Assembly (NCBI RefSeq): GCF_000428885.1
Contig: NZ_AUAU01000024.1
Location: forward strand, 1-52,773
Length of the DNA: 52,773 nucleotides
Source: Geothrix fermentans DSM 14018
GTDB taxonomy: Bacteria > Acidobacteriota > Holophagae > Holophagales > Holophagaceae
Direction of reading: 5' to 3'
Part shown: in pieces, positions 16,011-23,691 of the stretch
How the letters are laid out: each line of letters opens with the position of its first letter
How positions within the stretch are numbered: position 1 is the stretch's first letter
Translations under genes and position numbers: made by a program
The notes under the pieces: generated by a model
What the model was told of the DNA's origin: nothing
Seen by the model: only the letters and a program-made list of their open reading frames with translations
The model's database searches: none

Positions 16011-16187
16011 GACCCCATCCTTCCCGGGAGGCCATTCGCCTCCGACTAGGATGCCCTGGGGAGGGCCGCTCCGGAAGGGGGCGATTGGCCCTCGGACGCC
16101 GCCTTTTCCCCTTGACCTGCGAGGCGTTTGCGATAGGATGGTCTTTCGCGCTTCCCGGGGATTCCAGGGAAGCTGGAGATCCGACCC

Positions 16188-16451
16188 ATGGCCAACCACA
16201 AGTCCGCTGCCAAGAAGGCCCGTCGCGATGCCGAGGCCCGCCTCCGCAACCGCAGCAACCGCTCGACCCTGAAGACGGCGGTCAAGAGCTTCCTGGCCCT
16301 CATCGCCGGCGGCAACAAGGCCGAGGCCGCCAAGCAGCTCCCCCTGACCCAGGGCCTCGTGGACAAGGCCTGCCGGAAGGGCGTCATGCACAAGAACGCC
16401 GCCGACCGCACCAAGTCCCGCCTGGCCCAGAAGGTGAACAACCTGGCCTAA
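16188..16451 (+). CDS. rpsT: 30S ribosomal protein S20
   Basis: An 87-residue S20, a primary 16S rRNA-binding protein. The N terminus MANHKSAAKKARRD and the helical body (NRSTLKTAVKSFLALI; ADRTKSRLAQKVNNLA) match the family, and length is exactly typical. It is divergently oriented from the transketolase gene with about 177 bp between starts, which must hold both promoters. A strong terminator follows, so it is probably monocistronic. Confidence 0.97.
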   Translation: MANHKSAAKKARRDAEARLRNRSNRSTLKTAVKSFLALIAGGNKAEAAKQLPLTQGLVDKACRKGVMHKNAADRTKSRLAQKVNNLA

Positions 16452-16470
16452 CGGGCGACCAAGCCTCTGA

Positions 16471-16495
16471 AAGGACCCGGCCCGGCCGGGTCCTT
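16471..16495 (+). terminator. Rho-independent terminator of rpsT
   Basis: GGACCCGGCC and its inverse form a stem directly followed by TCCTTTT, 20 bp after the rpsT stop codon. Confidence 0.9.
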
Positions 16496-16545
16496 TTCGT
16501 GTAACCCCCCGGACCCCTGCGGCGTGACATGGGCAGGAGGTTCAC

Positions 16546-17817
16546 ATGGCGCAGAAGACCGACGTCATCGTCATCGGCGGGGGGCTGGCCGGGCTCATGG
16601 CCGCCGTCACGGCCGCCCGGGCGGGCAGGAGCACCCTCCTGCTGGAGCGAGGCGAGGCCTTCGGAGGCCACGCCCAGACCCAGGATTGGAAGGGCTTCCA
16701 GCTCAACCTGGGGGGGCACGCCCTCTACAAGGGCCCTGGCTACGCCCTGCTCCGGGAGCTGGACCTCCTGCCCGAGGGGGCGGAGCCGAAGCCCAGGGGC
16801 CGCACCCTCCGGGAGGGCCGCCTGGACCTCCTTCCCGCGGGACCCCTCTCCATGCTGGCCACGGGCCTGCTGGGTTGGCGGGAGAAGGGGGCCTTCCTCT
16901 CCCTCATGGCCGGGCTCCCGAGGGTGGATCTGCAGGAGGCCGCCGGCCTCACCTGCCGCCAGTGGCTGGAACGCCACGTCTCCGATCCCCGGCTGCGCCA
17001 ACTCCTGGGCGCCCTCCTGCGCACGAATGCCTACGAGGGGGACCTGAGCCGCCTGCGGGCCTCCACGCCCCTGCGCCGCCTGCTGGACAGCCAGAAGGGC
17101 GTCTTCTATATCCACGGCGGATGGGCCCGCCTCGTGGCGCGTCTCGCGGGGGCCGCCGAGGCGGCGGGGGCGGTCTTGAAGCGGGGCCAGGCCGCGGCGG
17201 GCCTGGAGACCCTCGGCGGGGGCCACCGGGTCCGGATGGGCTCGGGGGAGACCTTCGAGGCCAGCGAGGTGATCCTCGCCCTTCCTCCCGCCGAGACCCT
17301 CAAGCTGCTGCCCACGCCTGCGGCCGCGCGGCTGCGGGCCGTCCTCGGCGACCCGCGGCCCGTCACGGTCTCCTGCCTGGACCTCTGCCTCTCGCGGCTG
17401 CCGGATCACTCGGTGAACCTGGGCCTCGGCATCGACGAGCCCGTCTTCATGGTGGTCCAGTCCGAGGTGGCCCGCCTCGCGCCCGAAGGCGCCGCCCTCG
17501 TCCACTTGGTCCGCTACCATGAGGGCCGTCCCGGCGAGGAGCCCGCCGCGATGCGAGCGCACATGGAGGCCTTCATGGATCGGCTGCAGCCGGGATGGCG
17601 CGAGGTGCTGCTCCACGCCCGCTTCCTCCCCAGCATCCAGGCCGCCTCTGTGCTGGATGAGCCCGGCCGGCAGCGCCCCGTCTCGGAGGATCTCGGCGCG
17701 CCGGGCCTCCACCTGGCCGGCGACTGGGTGGGCGAGGTCGGCTGGCTGGCGGATGTGAGCCTGGTCAGCGGCCATCGCGCAGGGCTGGCCGCGGCGGCCC
17801 TGGCGGCCTGCGCCTGA
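16546..17817 (+). CDS. FAD-dependent amine-oxidase/phytoene-desaturase-like oxidoreductase
   Basis: A 423-residue flavoprotein. The dinucleotide-binding signature is at the N terminus (DVIVIGGGLAGLMAAVTAARAG, shown here only as VIGGGLAGLMAA, residues 9-20), followed by LLLERGEAFGGHAQT. The C-terminal FAD motif LHLAGDWVGEVGWLADVSLVSG is recognisable from GDWVGE onward. Fold resembles NAD(P)-binding Rossmann proteins of the phytoene desaturase/protoporphyrinogen oxidase superfamily; the substrate is unknown. AGGAGG five bases before ATG is an excellent ribosome site. Its stop overlaps the start of the sigma-factor gene (TGATG), so the two are coupled; oxidoreductases are frequent partners of ECF41 sigma factors. 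Confidence 0.82.
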   Translation: MAQKTDVIVIGGGLAGLMAAVTAARAGRSTLLLERGEAFGGHAQTQDWKGFQLNLGGHALYKGPGYALLRELDLLPEGAEPKPRGRTLREGRLDLLPAGPLSMLATGLLGWREKGAFLSLMAGLPRVDLQEAAGLTCRQWLERHVSDPRLRQLLGALLRTNAYEGDLSRLRASTPLRRLLDSQKGVFYIHGGWARLVARLAGAAEAAGAVLKRGQAAAGLETLGGGHRVRMGSGETFEASEVILALPPAETLKLLPTPAAARLRAVLGDPRPVTVSCLDLCLSRLPDHSVNLGLGIDEPVFMVVQSEVARLAPEGAALVHLVRYHEGRPGEEPAAMRAHMEAFMDRLQPGWREVLLHARFLPSIQAASVLDEPGRQRPVSEDLGAPGLHLAGDWVGEVGWLADVSLVSGHRAGLAAAALAACA

Positions 17818-18707
17818 TGGAGGCCGCCCTGCTCACGGAGGCCTTCGAGGCGCACCGGCGCCTCCTGTGGAGCCTCTCCTACCGCATGACGGGCTCTCCG
17901 GCGGACGCGGAGGACGTGGTCCAGGAGACCTACCTCCGCGCCCTGGAGCGCCCGCCCAGGGACGAGACGGCGCCGCTGAAGCCCTGGCTCGTGGCGGTGG
18001 CGGCGAACCTCGCGAAAGATCTCCTGCGCCGCCGGCGCTCCCAGGCCTACCCGGGCATCTGGCTGCCGGGCCCGGCGCCGCTGGAGGAAGAACTGCCGGT
18101 CGCCCCGCCCCAGGAGGGCTTCGACCTCCTGGAGAGCGGCTCCTACGCCTTCCTCGTCGCCCTGGAGAAGCTCACGCCCCAGCAGCGCGCGGTCTTCCTG
18201 CTCCGCGAGGTCTTCGACCACTCCGTAGAGGAGGCGGCGACGGCCCTGGGGATGAGCGCGGCCAACGTGAAGGTGGTCCTCCACCGCGCGAAGAAGGCCC
18301 TCCGGCGGCCCGCCTACCCTTCCCCGGCCCGGCGCGAGCTCACCCAGCGGGCTCTGCTCGCCTTCCAGGAGGCCCTGGCGAACCAGGACCTGGCGGCCCT
18401 GGAGGCCCTCTTCGCGCCTGCTGTGCAGGCCTGTGGCGACGGCGGCGGCATCTATGCGGCAGGCAGGGTGCCCATCGTCGGCGCTGCTGCGGTGGCCCGC
18501 TTCTTCCTGGGGCTTGCCAAGCTGGGGACGGACCTCCGTCTGGAGATCCAGGAACTCAACGGCCTGCCGGCCCAGGTGGGCCTCTGGGCGCCGGCGAATG
18601 TCCAGGTCGCGCCCCGCTGGACCCTCCACCTGGAGGTGGACGACCAGGGGCGCATCCTGTGGCTCCGTGCCGTGAGCGCGCCCCGCAAGCTCAGCGCCCT
18701 CGGGTAA
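17817..18707 (+). CDS. ECF41-type RNA polymerase sigma factor with SnoaL-like C-terminal domain
   Basis: A 296-residue extracytoplasmic-function sigma factor. Region 2 spans about residues 10-75 (DAEDVVQETYLRAL) and region 4 about 115-165 (LTPQQRAVFLLREVF; SAANVKVVLHRAKKAL), followed by a C-terminal SnoaL-like extension of about 120 residues. ECF41 members have no anti-sigma gene; the extension regulates the factor in cis. Family motifs are present in altered form: WLPEP in the linker reads WLPGP (82-86) and DGGGK reads DGGGI (208-212). The coupled upstream flavoprotein is the probable target, since ECF41 factors usually control a neighbouring oxidoreductase. Confidence 0.88.
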   Translation: MEAALLTEAFEAHRRLLWSLSYRMTGSPADAEDVVQETYLRALERPPRDETAPLKPWLVAVAANLAKDLLRRRRSQAYPGIWLPGPAPLEEELPVAPPQEGFDLLESGSYAFLVALEKLTPQQRAVFLLREVFDHSVEEAATALGMSAANVKVVLHRAKKALRRPAYPSPARRELTQRALLAFQEALANQDLAALEALFAPAVQACGDGGGIYAAGRVPIVGAAAVARFFLGLAKLGTDLRLEIQELNGLPAQVGLWAPANVQVAPRWTLHLEVDDQGRILWLRAVSAPRKLSALG

Positions 18708-18716
18708 GGTCGAGGC

Positions 18717-19046
18717 ATGCCCATCGTCCTGCTCCTCCAGGCCCCGGCCCCCGAAGCCCAGAAGATCGAGGCCCTCATCCGGGCCATCGAGGCCCTGCAG
18801 GGCCAGGCCGTGTTCCTGCGCAACGGCAGTGAACACGACGCCAAGGCGGCGGGGGACCACCTGCGCCTGAAGTGGAAGAACGCCGGCAGGCGGGTGAAGT
18901 CTGCGGCGGACTTCATCCGGACCTGCGGCACGGGCAGCTCCCTGAGCGGCCAGCCCTACAAGATCCGCTACAGGGACGGCCGTGAGTTGGCGAGCGCGGA
19001 CTTCCTCTGGACCGAGCTGAAGAAGCTGGATCCCTCCGTCAGGTAG
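18717..19046 (+). CDS. DUF5329-family protein
   Basis: A 109-residue protein resembling DUF5329: IEALIRAIEALQGQAVFLRNG, then HLRLKWKNAGRRVKSAADFI (Lys/Arg-rich helix) and the SSLSGQPYKIRY motif with a final DGRELASADFLW. Function of the family is unknown; members are usually exported. Here the possible signal segment MPIVLLLQAPAPEA is very short. It starts 9 bp after the sigma-factor stop without a clear Shine-Dalgarno and may be expressed from the same transcript. Its 3' end overlaps the 3' end of gluQ by 8 bp in convergent orientation. Confidence 0.7.
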   Translation: MPIVLLLQAPAPEAQKIEALIRAIEALQGQAVFLRNGSEHDAKAAGDHLRLKWKNAGRRVKSAADFIRTCGTGSSLSGQPYKIRYRDGRELASADFLWTELKKLDPSVR

Positions 19047-19965
19047 CCCACGGAGCCGGCACGCGGACCTCGCCCTTCGGCACCCGGGTCCAGTCGAAGC
19101 GGGGGATCAGGTCAGCGGCGGCACAGGGCTCGGGGCGCTCCAGGCACCCCAGCGTGAAGCCGAGCCAGCCCACCACCTCGGGCGCCCCGACGCCGCGGGC
19201 CGCCAGCTCCGCGAGGCCCAGCGCCCCGCCCCGCTTGCCCAGGCGTGAACCGTCCGGCGCGATGACCAGGCCCAGGTGCGCGTAGGCGGGGCGCGGCAGG
19301 CCCAGGGCCTCCTGGAGGCGGATCTGGGTGGCGGTGACGGGGCGCAGGTCCGCCCCGCGCACCACCTCGGTCACGCCCTGGGCGCCATCGTCCACCACCA
19401 CGGCCAGGTGGTAGGCGAAGCAGCCGTCCCGGCGGAATAGCAGGGGATCGCCCGTGAGCGCAGCGGGGTCGTCCTCCTGGGACCCCAGGAGGCGGTCCTG
19501 CCAGGCAACCGGACCTTCGGGAAGGCGCAGCCGCAATGCCCGGTCGAAGCCTTCCCAGGCCCGGTTCCGGCAGTGGCCGGGATAGGGGCGGAGGCCGTCC
19601 TCCGCATGCGGCGCCGAAGCCAGCTTCAGCAGGTCCTTCCGGGTGCAGGCGCAGGGATAGAGGCGGTCCGCCTCATGCAGCACCTCCAGGACCGCACGGT
19701 AGGCTCCGCGGCGCCCCGACTGCCACAACACAGGCTCGTCGGACGTCAGTCCCAGCGCCTCCAGATCCCGAAGCTGGGCCTCGCCCAGGTCCCTCCGGCA
19801 GCGGGGCCCGTCCACATCCTCCATGCGGATGATCCATCGCCCCCCCGCCGCCCGCGCCGACAACCAAGACGCCAGCGCCGTCCGCAGGTTCCCCAGGTGG
19901 AGGACGCCGGTGGGCGAGGGCGCGAAGCGGCCGGTGGGCATGGGTGGGGGGGGCGGAGGAGTCAT
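19039..19965 (-). CDS. gluQ: Glutamyl-Q tRNA(Asp) synthetase
   Basis: A 308-residue GluRS-like catalytic core without the anticodon domain, which attaches glutamate to queuosine on tRNA(Asp). The HIGH-type segment is GRFAPSPTGVLHLGNLRTAL and the KMSKS loop is reduced to SRLGKRGGA. Zinc ligands of the family are visible: CACT (YPCACTRKDLL) and the Tyr/Cys pair in PYPGHCRNR. The start is uncertain: MTPPPPPPMPTGRF at 19965 or the second Met at 19941; neither has a Shine-Dalgarno sequence, and the Pro run comes from a C8 tract. A longer in-frame extension rightward runs through a repeat and antisense to the next gene and is not coding. Confidence 0.88.
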   Translation of the reverse strand: MTPPPPPPMPTGRFAPSPTGVLHLGNLRTALASWLSARAAGGRWIIRMEDVDGPRCRRDLGEAQLRDLEALGLTSDEPVLWQSGRRGAYRAVLEVLHEADRLYPCACTRKDLLKLASAPHAEDGLRPYPGHCRNRAWEGFDRALRLRLPEGPVAWQDRLLGSQEDDPAALTGDPLLFRRDGCFAYHLAVVVDDGAQGVTEVVRGADLRPVTATQIRLQEALGLPRPAYAHLGLVIAPDGSRLGKRGGALGLAELAARGVGAPEVVGWLGFTLGCLERPEPCAAADLIPRFDWTRVPKGEVRVPAPWAT

Positions 19966-20008
19966 GGGCTGAAGCGGCTGATCCTTGAACTCTGGAAAAG
20001 AAAACTGA

Positions 20009-20086
20009 TCACCACCAAGACGCCAAGGCACCAAGAAAAGAAGAAATGCTTCCGCAGTTCTTGGTGTCTTGGTGCCTTGGTGGTGA
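20009..20086. repeat. Palindromic CACCAAGA-type repeat, solo copy 2
   Basis: Arms at 20009-20035 and 20060-20086 are near-perfect 27-bp inverted copies with a 24-bp loop. It lies between the gluQ start and the stop of the deoxyhypusine-synthase-like gene (13 bp away). Same family as 2801-2871 and the arms at 12887-13346. Confidence 0.9.
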
Positions 20087-20099
20087 GCTTTGTGCTTTC

Positions 20100-21086
20100 C
20101 TACCAGCCCAGCAGATACGCGAAGATCAGCGGCGCCACGATGGTGGCGTCGCTCTCGACGATGAACTTCGGGGTGTCGATGCCCAGCTTGCCCCAGGTGA
20201 TCTTCTCGTTGGGCACGGCGCCGGAATAGGAGCCATAGCTGGTGGTGCTGTCGCTGATCTGGCAGAAGTAGCCCCAGAGCGGCACGTCCGTCAGCTCCAG
20301 GTCCTGGTGGAGCATGGGCACCACGCAGATGGGGAAGTCGCCGGAGATGCCGCCGGCGATCTGGAACATGCCCAGCGTCGAGGTCTTGGTGACTTCCTGG
20401 TAGTGCTTGGCCAGCCAGGTCATGTACTCGATGCCGGTGCGCACGGTGTGGACGTTCTTCACGTCGCCGCGGATGACGGCGGCAGCGAACATGTTGCCCA
20501 GGGTGCTGTCCTCCCAGCCGGGGACCACGATGGGCACGTTCTTCTCGAGCGCGGCCAGCATCCAGCTGTGCTTGGGGTCGATCTGGTAGTACTGCTCGTA
20601 CTTCCCGCTCTTCAGCACCTTCTGGAAGAACTCGTGGGGGAAGTAGCGCTCGCCCTTGGCGTCGGCCTCCATCCACACCTCCAGCATGGCCTTCTCCATG
20701 CGGCGCATGGCCTCCATCTCGGGGATGCAGGTGTCCGTCACACGGTTCATGTGGCGGCTGAGGAGATCCGCCTCGTCCTGGGGGGTGAGGTCGCGGTAGT
20801 GGGGCACGCGCTCGTAGAAGTCGTGGGCCACCAGGTTGAAGATGTCCTCCTCCAGGTTGGCGCCCGTGCAGACGATGAGGTGCACCTTGTCCTGGCGGAT
20901 CATCTCGGCGAAGGAGAGGCCCAGCTCCGCGGTGCTCATGGCCCCGCCCAGGGTCACCATCATCTTCCCGCCCTGCTCCAGGAAGACCCGGTAGCCTTCG
21001 GCGGCATCGATCAGGGCGGCGGCGTTGAAGTGGCGGAAGTGGTGCTTCACATAGCTGCCGACGGGTCCGAGCTTGGGCGTGGACAT
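20100..21086 (-). CDS. Deoxyhypusine synthase-family protein
   Basis: A 328-residue homologue of eukaryotic/archaeal deoxyhypusine synthase, an NAD-dependent enzyme that transfers the aminobutyl group of spermidine to a lysine. The active-site lysine segment is conserved as SGAVPNEKITWGKLGID, and the NAD-binding region includes GGKMMVTLGGAMSTAELG and CTGANLEEDIFNLVAHDFY. Bacteria lack eIF5A, so the acceptor must differ, most likely a polyamine. Start at 21086 is set by GGAGG four bases upstream; the Met at 21107 is less likely. No other polyamine gene is adjacent. Confidence 0.85.
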   Translation of the reverse strand: MSTPKLGPVGSYVKHHFRHFNAAALIDAAEGYRVFLEQGGKMMVTLGGAMSTAELGLSFAEMIRQDKVHLIVCTGANLEEDIFNLVAHDFYERVPHYRDLTPQDEADLLSRHMNRVTDTCIPEMEAMRRMEKAMLEVWMEADAKGERYFPHEFFQKVLKSGKYEQYYQIDPKHSWMLAALEKNVPIVVPGWEDSTLGNMFAAAVIRGDVKNVHTVRTGIEYMTWLAKHYQEVTKTSTLGMFQIAGGISGDFPICVVPMLHQDLELTDVPLWGYFCQISDSTTSYGSYSGAVPNEKITWGKLGIDTPKFIVESDATIVAPLIFAYLLGW

Positions 21087-21178
21087 AAATCCTCCGAATC
21101 CTTCCATTGTGCCAGCGGGTCCGGCCTAGTCCGAGCGCCGATTTCCGAGCGCTGATTGCGGCCCCGCGGCCTCCCCCG

Positions 21179-21210
21179 AAAAAGGAAGCGCCCGGAGGTG
21201 CGGGCGCTTC
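21179..21210 (-). terminator. Terminator of the GDP-mannose/LolA-like operon
   Basis: GAAGCGCCCG (21185-21194) pairs with CGGGCGCTTC (21201-21210); the A5 at 21179-21183 gives a U tract on the minus strand. It lies about 130 bp past the LolA-like stop and separates that operon from the deoxyhypusine-synthase-like gene. Confidence 0.85.
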
Positions 21211-21338
21211 GTGAGGGTAAGTTTGGCGGGGTTTCGAGTGGTGGGATGTTTCAGCGGGAGTCCCGCGAGCGGGACTGGGATCGATTGGTGGGACGGTTGG
21301 TGGCGGGAAGCCCTTGCGGGCACCTCACCCTCAGTCTA

Positions 21339-22025
21339 TCACCGGTCCTGGCCGGGCAGGTCGAAGGCCCCCGGCGCCACGCCACCTGGGGACCAGTTCC
21401 CGAAGGCCAGCTCCACCTTGGCGCCGCCGGCCTCCTCCAGCTCCATGCGCGAGAGCACGGGCCGGCCATGGGCCTGGACCGGCGGGCCGAAGTGCGCCGT
21501 GCGGGCCAGGCGCCCTGAAGCCAGGCGGAACTCGGCTTTCAGGGGCAGCGAGCCCTCCTTGGCCACCCACAGGACCACCTGGCGGGCACTGAGGGCCGGC
21601 CGCTTCGCCGCCAGCTGCAGGCGCCAGCAGGGCCGGCCCTCCAGCGGCTCCTCCGCCACCTCGCGCACGGTGTAGTCCTCCCGGAACCGCGTGCGGGCCA
21701 CGTCCCCGCCCGCCGCGGGGCCCATGAGGCGCTGCTGGGGCGAGACCTTCACGGGCCGCTTCGCGCCCGGGAGCAGCAGCCACATGTCGTCCCCGCGGAG
21801 CAGGACGCCGCGGCCCTTCTCCTTCTCGGAGAGCCCGTCCAGCCGCGCGTCGCCGTTCTCCCGGGCCGAGACCCGCCAGCGCTGGGCGGCCTGGGGGGCC
21901 TTCATGGAGAGGTCCACGGTGAAGGTGGGCCAGGGATGGCGCAGGCGGTCCACCCGGGCGAGGATGTCCTCCCCGCTCTGGGCCAGCAGGGGGAGGGCGG
22001 CAAGCGGGAGGAGGAGCGCCCGCAT
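21339..22025 (-). CDS. LolA-like outer-membrane lipoprotein-sorting protein
   Basis: A 228-residue exported protein. The N terminus MRALLLPLAALPLLAQ is a signal peptide. The body has the half-barrel pattern of LolA-like proteins (FTVDLSMKAP; LRGDDMWLLLPGAKRPVKVS; VVLWVAKEGSLPLKAEF), similar to the 'outer membrane lipoprotein-sorting' family. It would act in the periplasm, but the exact client is unknown. The ATG at 22023-22025 overlaps the stop of the cupin gene (TGATG), so translation is coupled. The upstream in-frame sequence is antisense shadow of the cupin gene and was excluded. Confidence 0.75.
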   Translation of the reverse strand: MRALLLPLAALPLLAQSGEDILARVDRLRHPWPTFTVDLSMKAPQAAQRWRVSARENGDARLDGLSEKEKGRGVLLRGDDMWLLLPGAKRPVKVSPQQRLMGPAAGGDVARTRFREDYTVREVAEEPLEGRPCWRLQLAAKRPALSARQVVLWVAKEGSLPLKAEFRLASGRLARTAHFGPPVQAHGRPVLSRMELEEAGGAKVELAFGNWSPGGVAPGAFDLPGQDR

Positions 22026-22384
22026 CAGCGGCGCCCGTAGTCGTCCTGGAGCCGCTCGATGTCCGCCTCGTCGAAGGTGCCGAGGCTCACCTCCAGCACG
22101 CGCACGGGATGGCCGGTGGAGGCGTCGCAGCGCAGGCGGTGGGTGCTCCCCTGGGACAGCCAGACCTCCTCGCCCACGGCAGGCCGCAGCTCCGCGCCGT
22201 CGCGGTCCACCACCACGCCGGGATCGAGCACCACCCACAGCTCGCCGCGGTGGGCGTGGCGCTGGAGGCTCAGCTTCTGGCCCGGGTTGCAGGTGAGGAT
22301 CTTCACCGTACAGGGCGTGTTGAGGGCGTACTGGTCGAAGGAGCCCCAGGGCTTGTCCACGTGGAGGGTCTCGGGTCGCTGCAT
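22025..22384 (-). CDS. Cupin, mannose-6-phosphate isomerase type II-like
   Basis: A 119-residue single-domain cupin. The opening VDKPWGSFDQYAL and LSLQRHAHRGELWVVLDPG are typical of the phosphomannose-isomerase domain fused to or beside GDP-mannose pyrophosphorylases; RHAHRGE supplies metal ligands, with a later His in GSTHRLRC. It sits downstream of manC on the same strand, so the pair would take fructose-6-P toward GDP-mannose, lacking only phosphomannomutase here. Start MQRPETLHV at 22384 is supported by GAGAGACG upstream and by the duplicated copy of this same 5' end at 22524-22567. Confidence 0.82.
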   Translation of the reverse strand: MQRPETLHVDKPWGSFDQYALNTPCTVKILTCNPGQKLSLQRHAHRGELWVVLDPGVVVDRDGAELRPAVGEEVWLSQGSTHRLRCDASTGHPVRVLEVSLGTFDEADIERLQDDYGRR

Positions 22385-22492
22385 GGTCGTCTCTCGCTGG
22401 AAAGGTCCGTTCATCATCGCCGCTCGGCAAGCCTCGCGGGGGGCTCCGGGACTACCCCCGGATCGCGCGCCACGCCCGTGGCGCGCTCCCGC

Positions 22493-22564
22493 TCACCCTG
22501 CGGGTTCGCGGACGGGGCCCCGTCCCCAGGGCTTGTCCACGTGGAGGGTGGTCGGTCGCTGCAT
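22493..22564 (-). pseudogene. Duplicated 5' fragment of the cupin gene
   Basis: A 23-codon frame whose first 14 codons (MQRPTTLHVDKPWG) copy those of the cupin gene 180 bp downstream, then diverges and stops. At DNA level 22524-22567 matches 22344-22388 with few differences. A perfect 10-bp hairpin (GCGCGCCACG, 22465-22474, with 22477-22486) lies between the copies. It looks like a partial tandem duplication; the short frame could still be translated because GAGG precedes its ATG. Confidence 0.75.
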
Positions 22565-22570
22565 GGTCGG

Positions 22571-22621
22571 TCCTCAGTCTTCAGTCTTCAGTCTTCAGTC
22601 TTCAGTCTTCAGTCTTCAGTC
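22571..22621. repeat. Heptamer AGTCTTC tandem repeat, locus 3
   Basis: Six perfect head-to-tail AGTCTTC units (22576-22617) with a degenerate unit before and a partial one after. The array ends on the first base of the manC stop codon (22621-22623) and supplies the GAGG in front of the duplicated cupin start. Confidence 0.95.
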
Positions 22622-23691
22622 TAGAGGAGGTCCTCGCGGCCCTCGGCCTTGAGGCGCTCGACGATCTGCTTGACGGTCTGGGCGCGGTCCCGGCGGCAGA
22701 TGAGGAGGGCGTCGTCGTCATCCACCACGATGAGGTCGTCCACGCCGCTGGCGGCGATGAGGCGCTTGCCGCCGAAGAAGGCGCTGTTGCGGGTGTCCAG
22801 CAGCAGGGTCTCGCCCTGGCTCACGTTGCCTTCGGCATCGGTCTCCTGGAACTCGATGGCCGCGGGCCAGGAGCCCACATCGGACCAGCGGAAGCGGGTG
22901 GGCACCACGGCCACGGTCTCCGCCTTCTCCATGAGGGCCACGTCGATGGCCACCTTGGGCAGCTGGCGGTAGGCCGCGGACAGGGTGGCGGGATCCGCGC
23001 CGGCCTTCACCCAGGCATCCAGGGGCTTCAGCACTTCCGGCGCGTGCTGCATCAGGCCCTCCCGGAAGTCCACGAGGGTCCAGACGAACATGCCGGCGTT
23101 CCAGTAGTGGCGGCCGGATTCGAGGTACTGCACGGCCACTTCCACCGGCGGCTTCTCGCGGAAGGCCACGACCTTCTGCACAGCCCCGTGGCCCTCGGAC
23201 TCGATGTAGCCGTAGCCCGTCTCCGGATAGGTGGGCTTGATGCCGAAGGTGACCAGCTCCCGCTCCCAGGCGGCGTGCTTCACGGCGGTGTCCAGGTCCT
23301 CCAGGAAGATCTCGCGGTCGCCGATCCAGTGGTCCGCGGAGAGCACGGCCATGACCCCCTGGGGGAACTTCCGCTCGATCTCCACCAGGGCCAGGGCCAG
23401 GCAGGGCGCGGTGTTCCGGCCCTCAGGCTCCACGATCACGTTCTCCGGCGGCAGCTCGGGCAGCATGCGGCGCGTCTCGGCGGCCAGATCCTCCGTGGTC
23501 ACCACGAAGACGCGCTCGGGGGGCACGTGGCCGTCCAGGCGGCGCACGGTCTGGTGCAGCAGGGTCTCGGTGCCGACGATGGCCAGGAACTGCTTGGGCC
23601 GGGCGTTGCGGCTCCGGGGCCAGAAGCGGGTGCCGCGGCCTCCGGCCATAACGACGGCGACTAAGGATGGATGTTTACCCGTGTCCGACAT
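22621..23691 (-). CDS. manC: Mannose-1-phosphate guanylyltransferase
   Basis: A 356-residue GDP-mannose pyrophosphorylase making GDP-mannose from mannose-1-P and GTP for glycan synthesis. The nucleotidyltransferase signature is AGGRGTRFWPRSRNARPKQF near residues 15-34, and the sugar-binding region includes EPEGRNTAPC and YPETGYGYIE with FREKP. This is the short form lacking the fused C-terminal isomerase, which is supplied by the separate cupin gene downstream. Start at 23691 overlaps the stop of a 34-codon frame (TGATG), with AAGG upstream. The stop codon abuts the heptamer array. Confidence 0.93.
   Translation of the reverse strand: MSDTGKHPSLVAVVMAGGRGTRFWPRSRNARPKQFLAIVGTETLLHQTVRRLDGHVPPERVFVVTTEDLAAETRRMLPELPPENVIVEPEGRNTAPCLALALVEIERKFPQGVMAVLSADHWIGDREIFLEDLDTAVKHAAWERELVTFGIKPTYPETGYGYIESEGHGAVQKVVAFREKPPVEVAVQYLESGRHYWNAGMFVWTLVDFREGLMQHAPEVLKPLDAWVKAGADPATLSAAYRQLPKVAIDVALMEKAETVAVVPTRFRWSDVGSWPAAIEFQETDAEGNVSQGETLLLDTRNSAFFGGKRLIAASGVDDLIVVDDDDALLICRRDRAQTVKQIVERLKAEGREDLL

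Noticed and set aside
19966-20676. In-frame upstream extension of gluQ
   Set aside because: It crosses the palindromic repeat and runs antisense to the deoxyhypusine-synthase-like gene; the family N terminus begins at the Pro-rich start.
22571-22621. CRISPR-like array
   Set aside because: The unit is 7 bp with no spacers; it is a simple tandem repeat.
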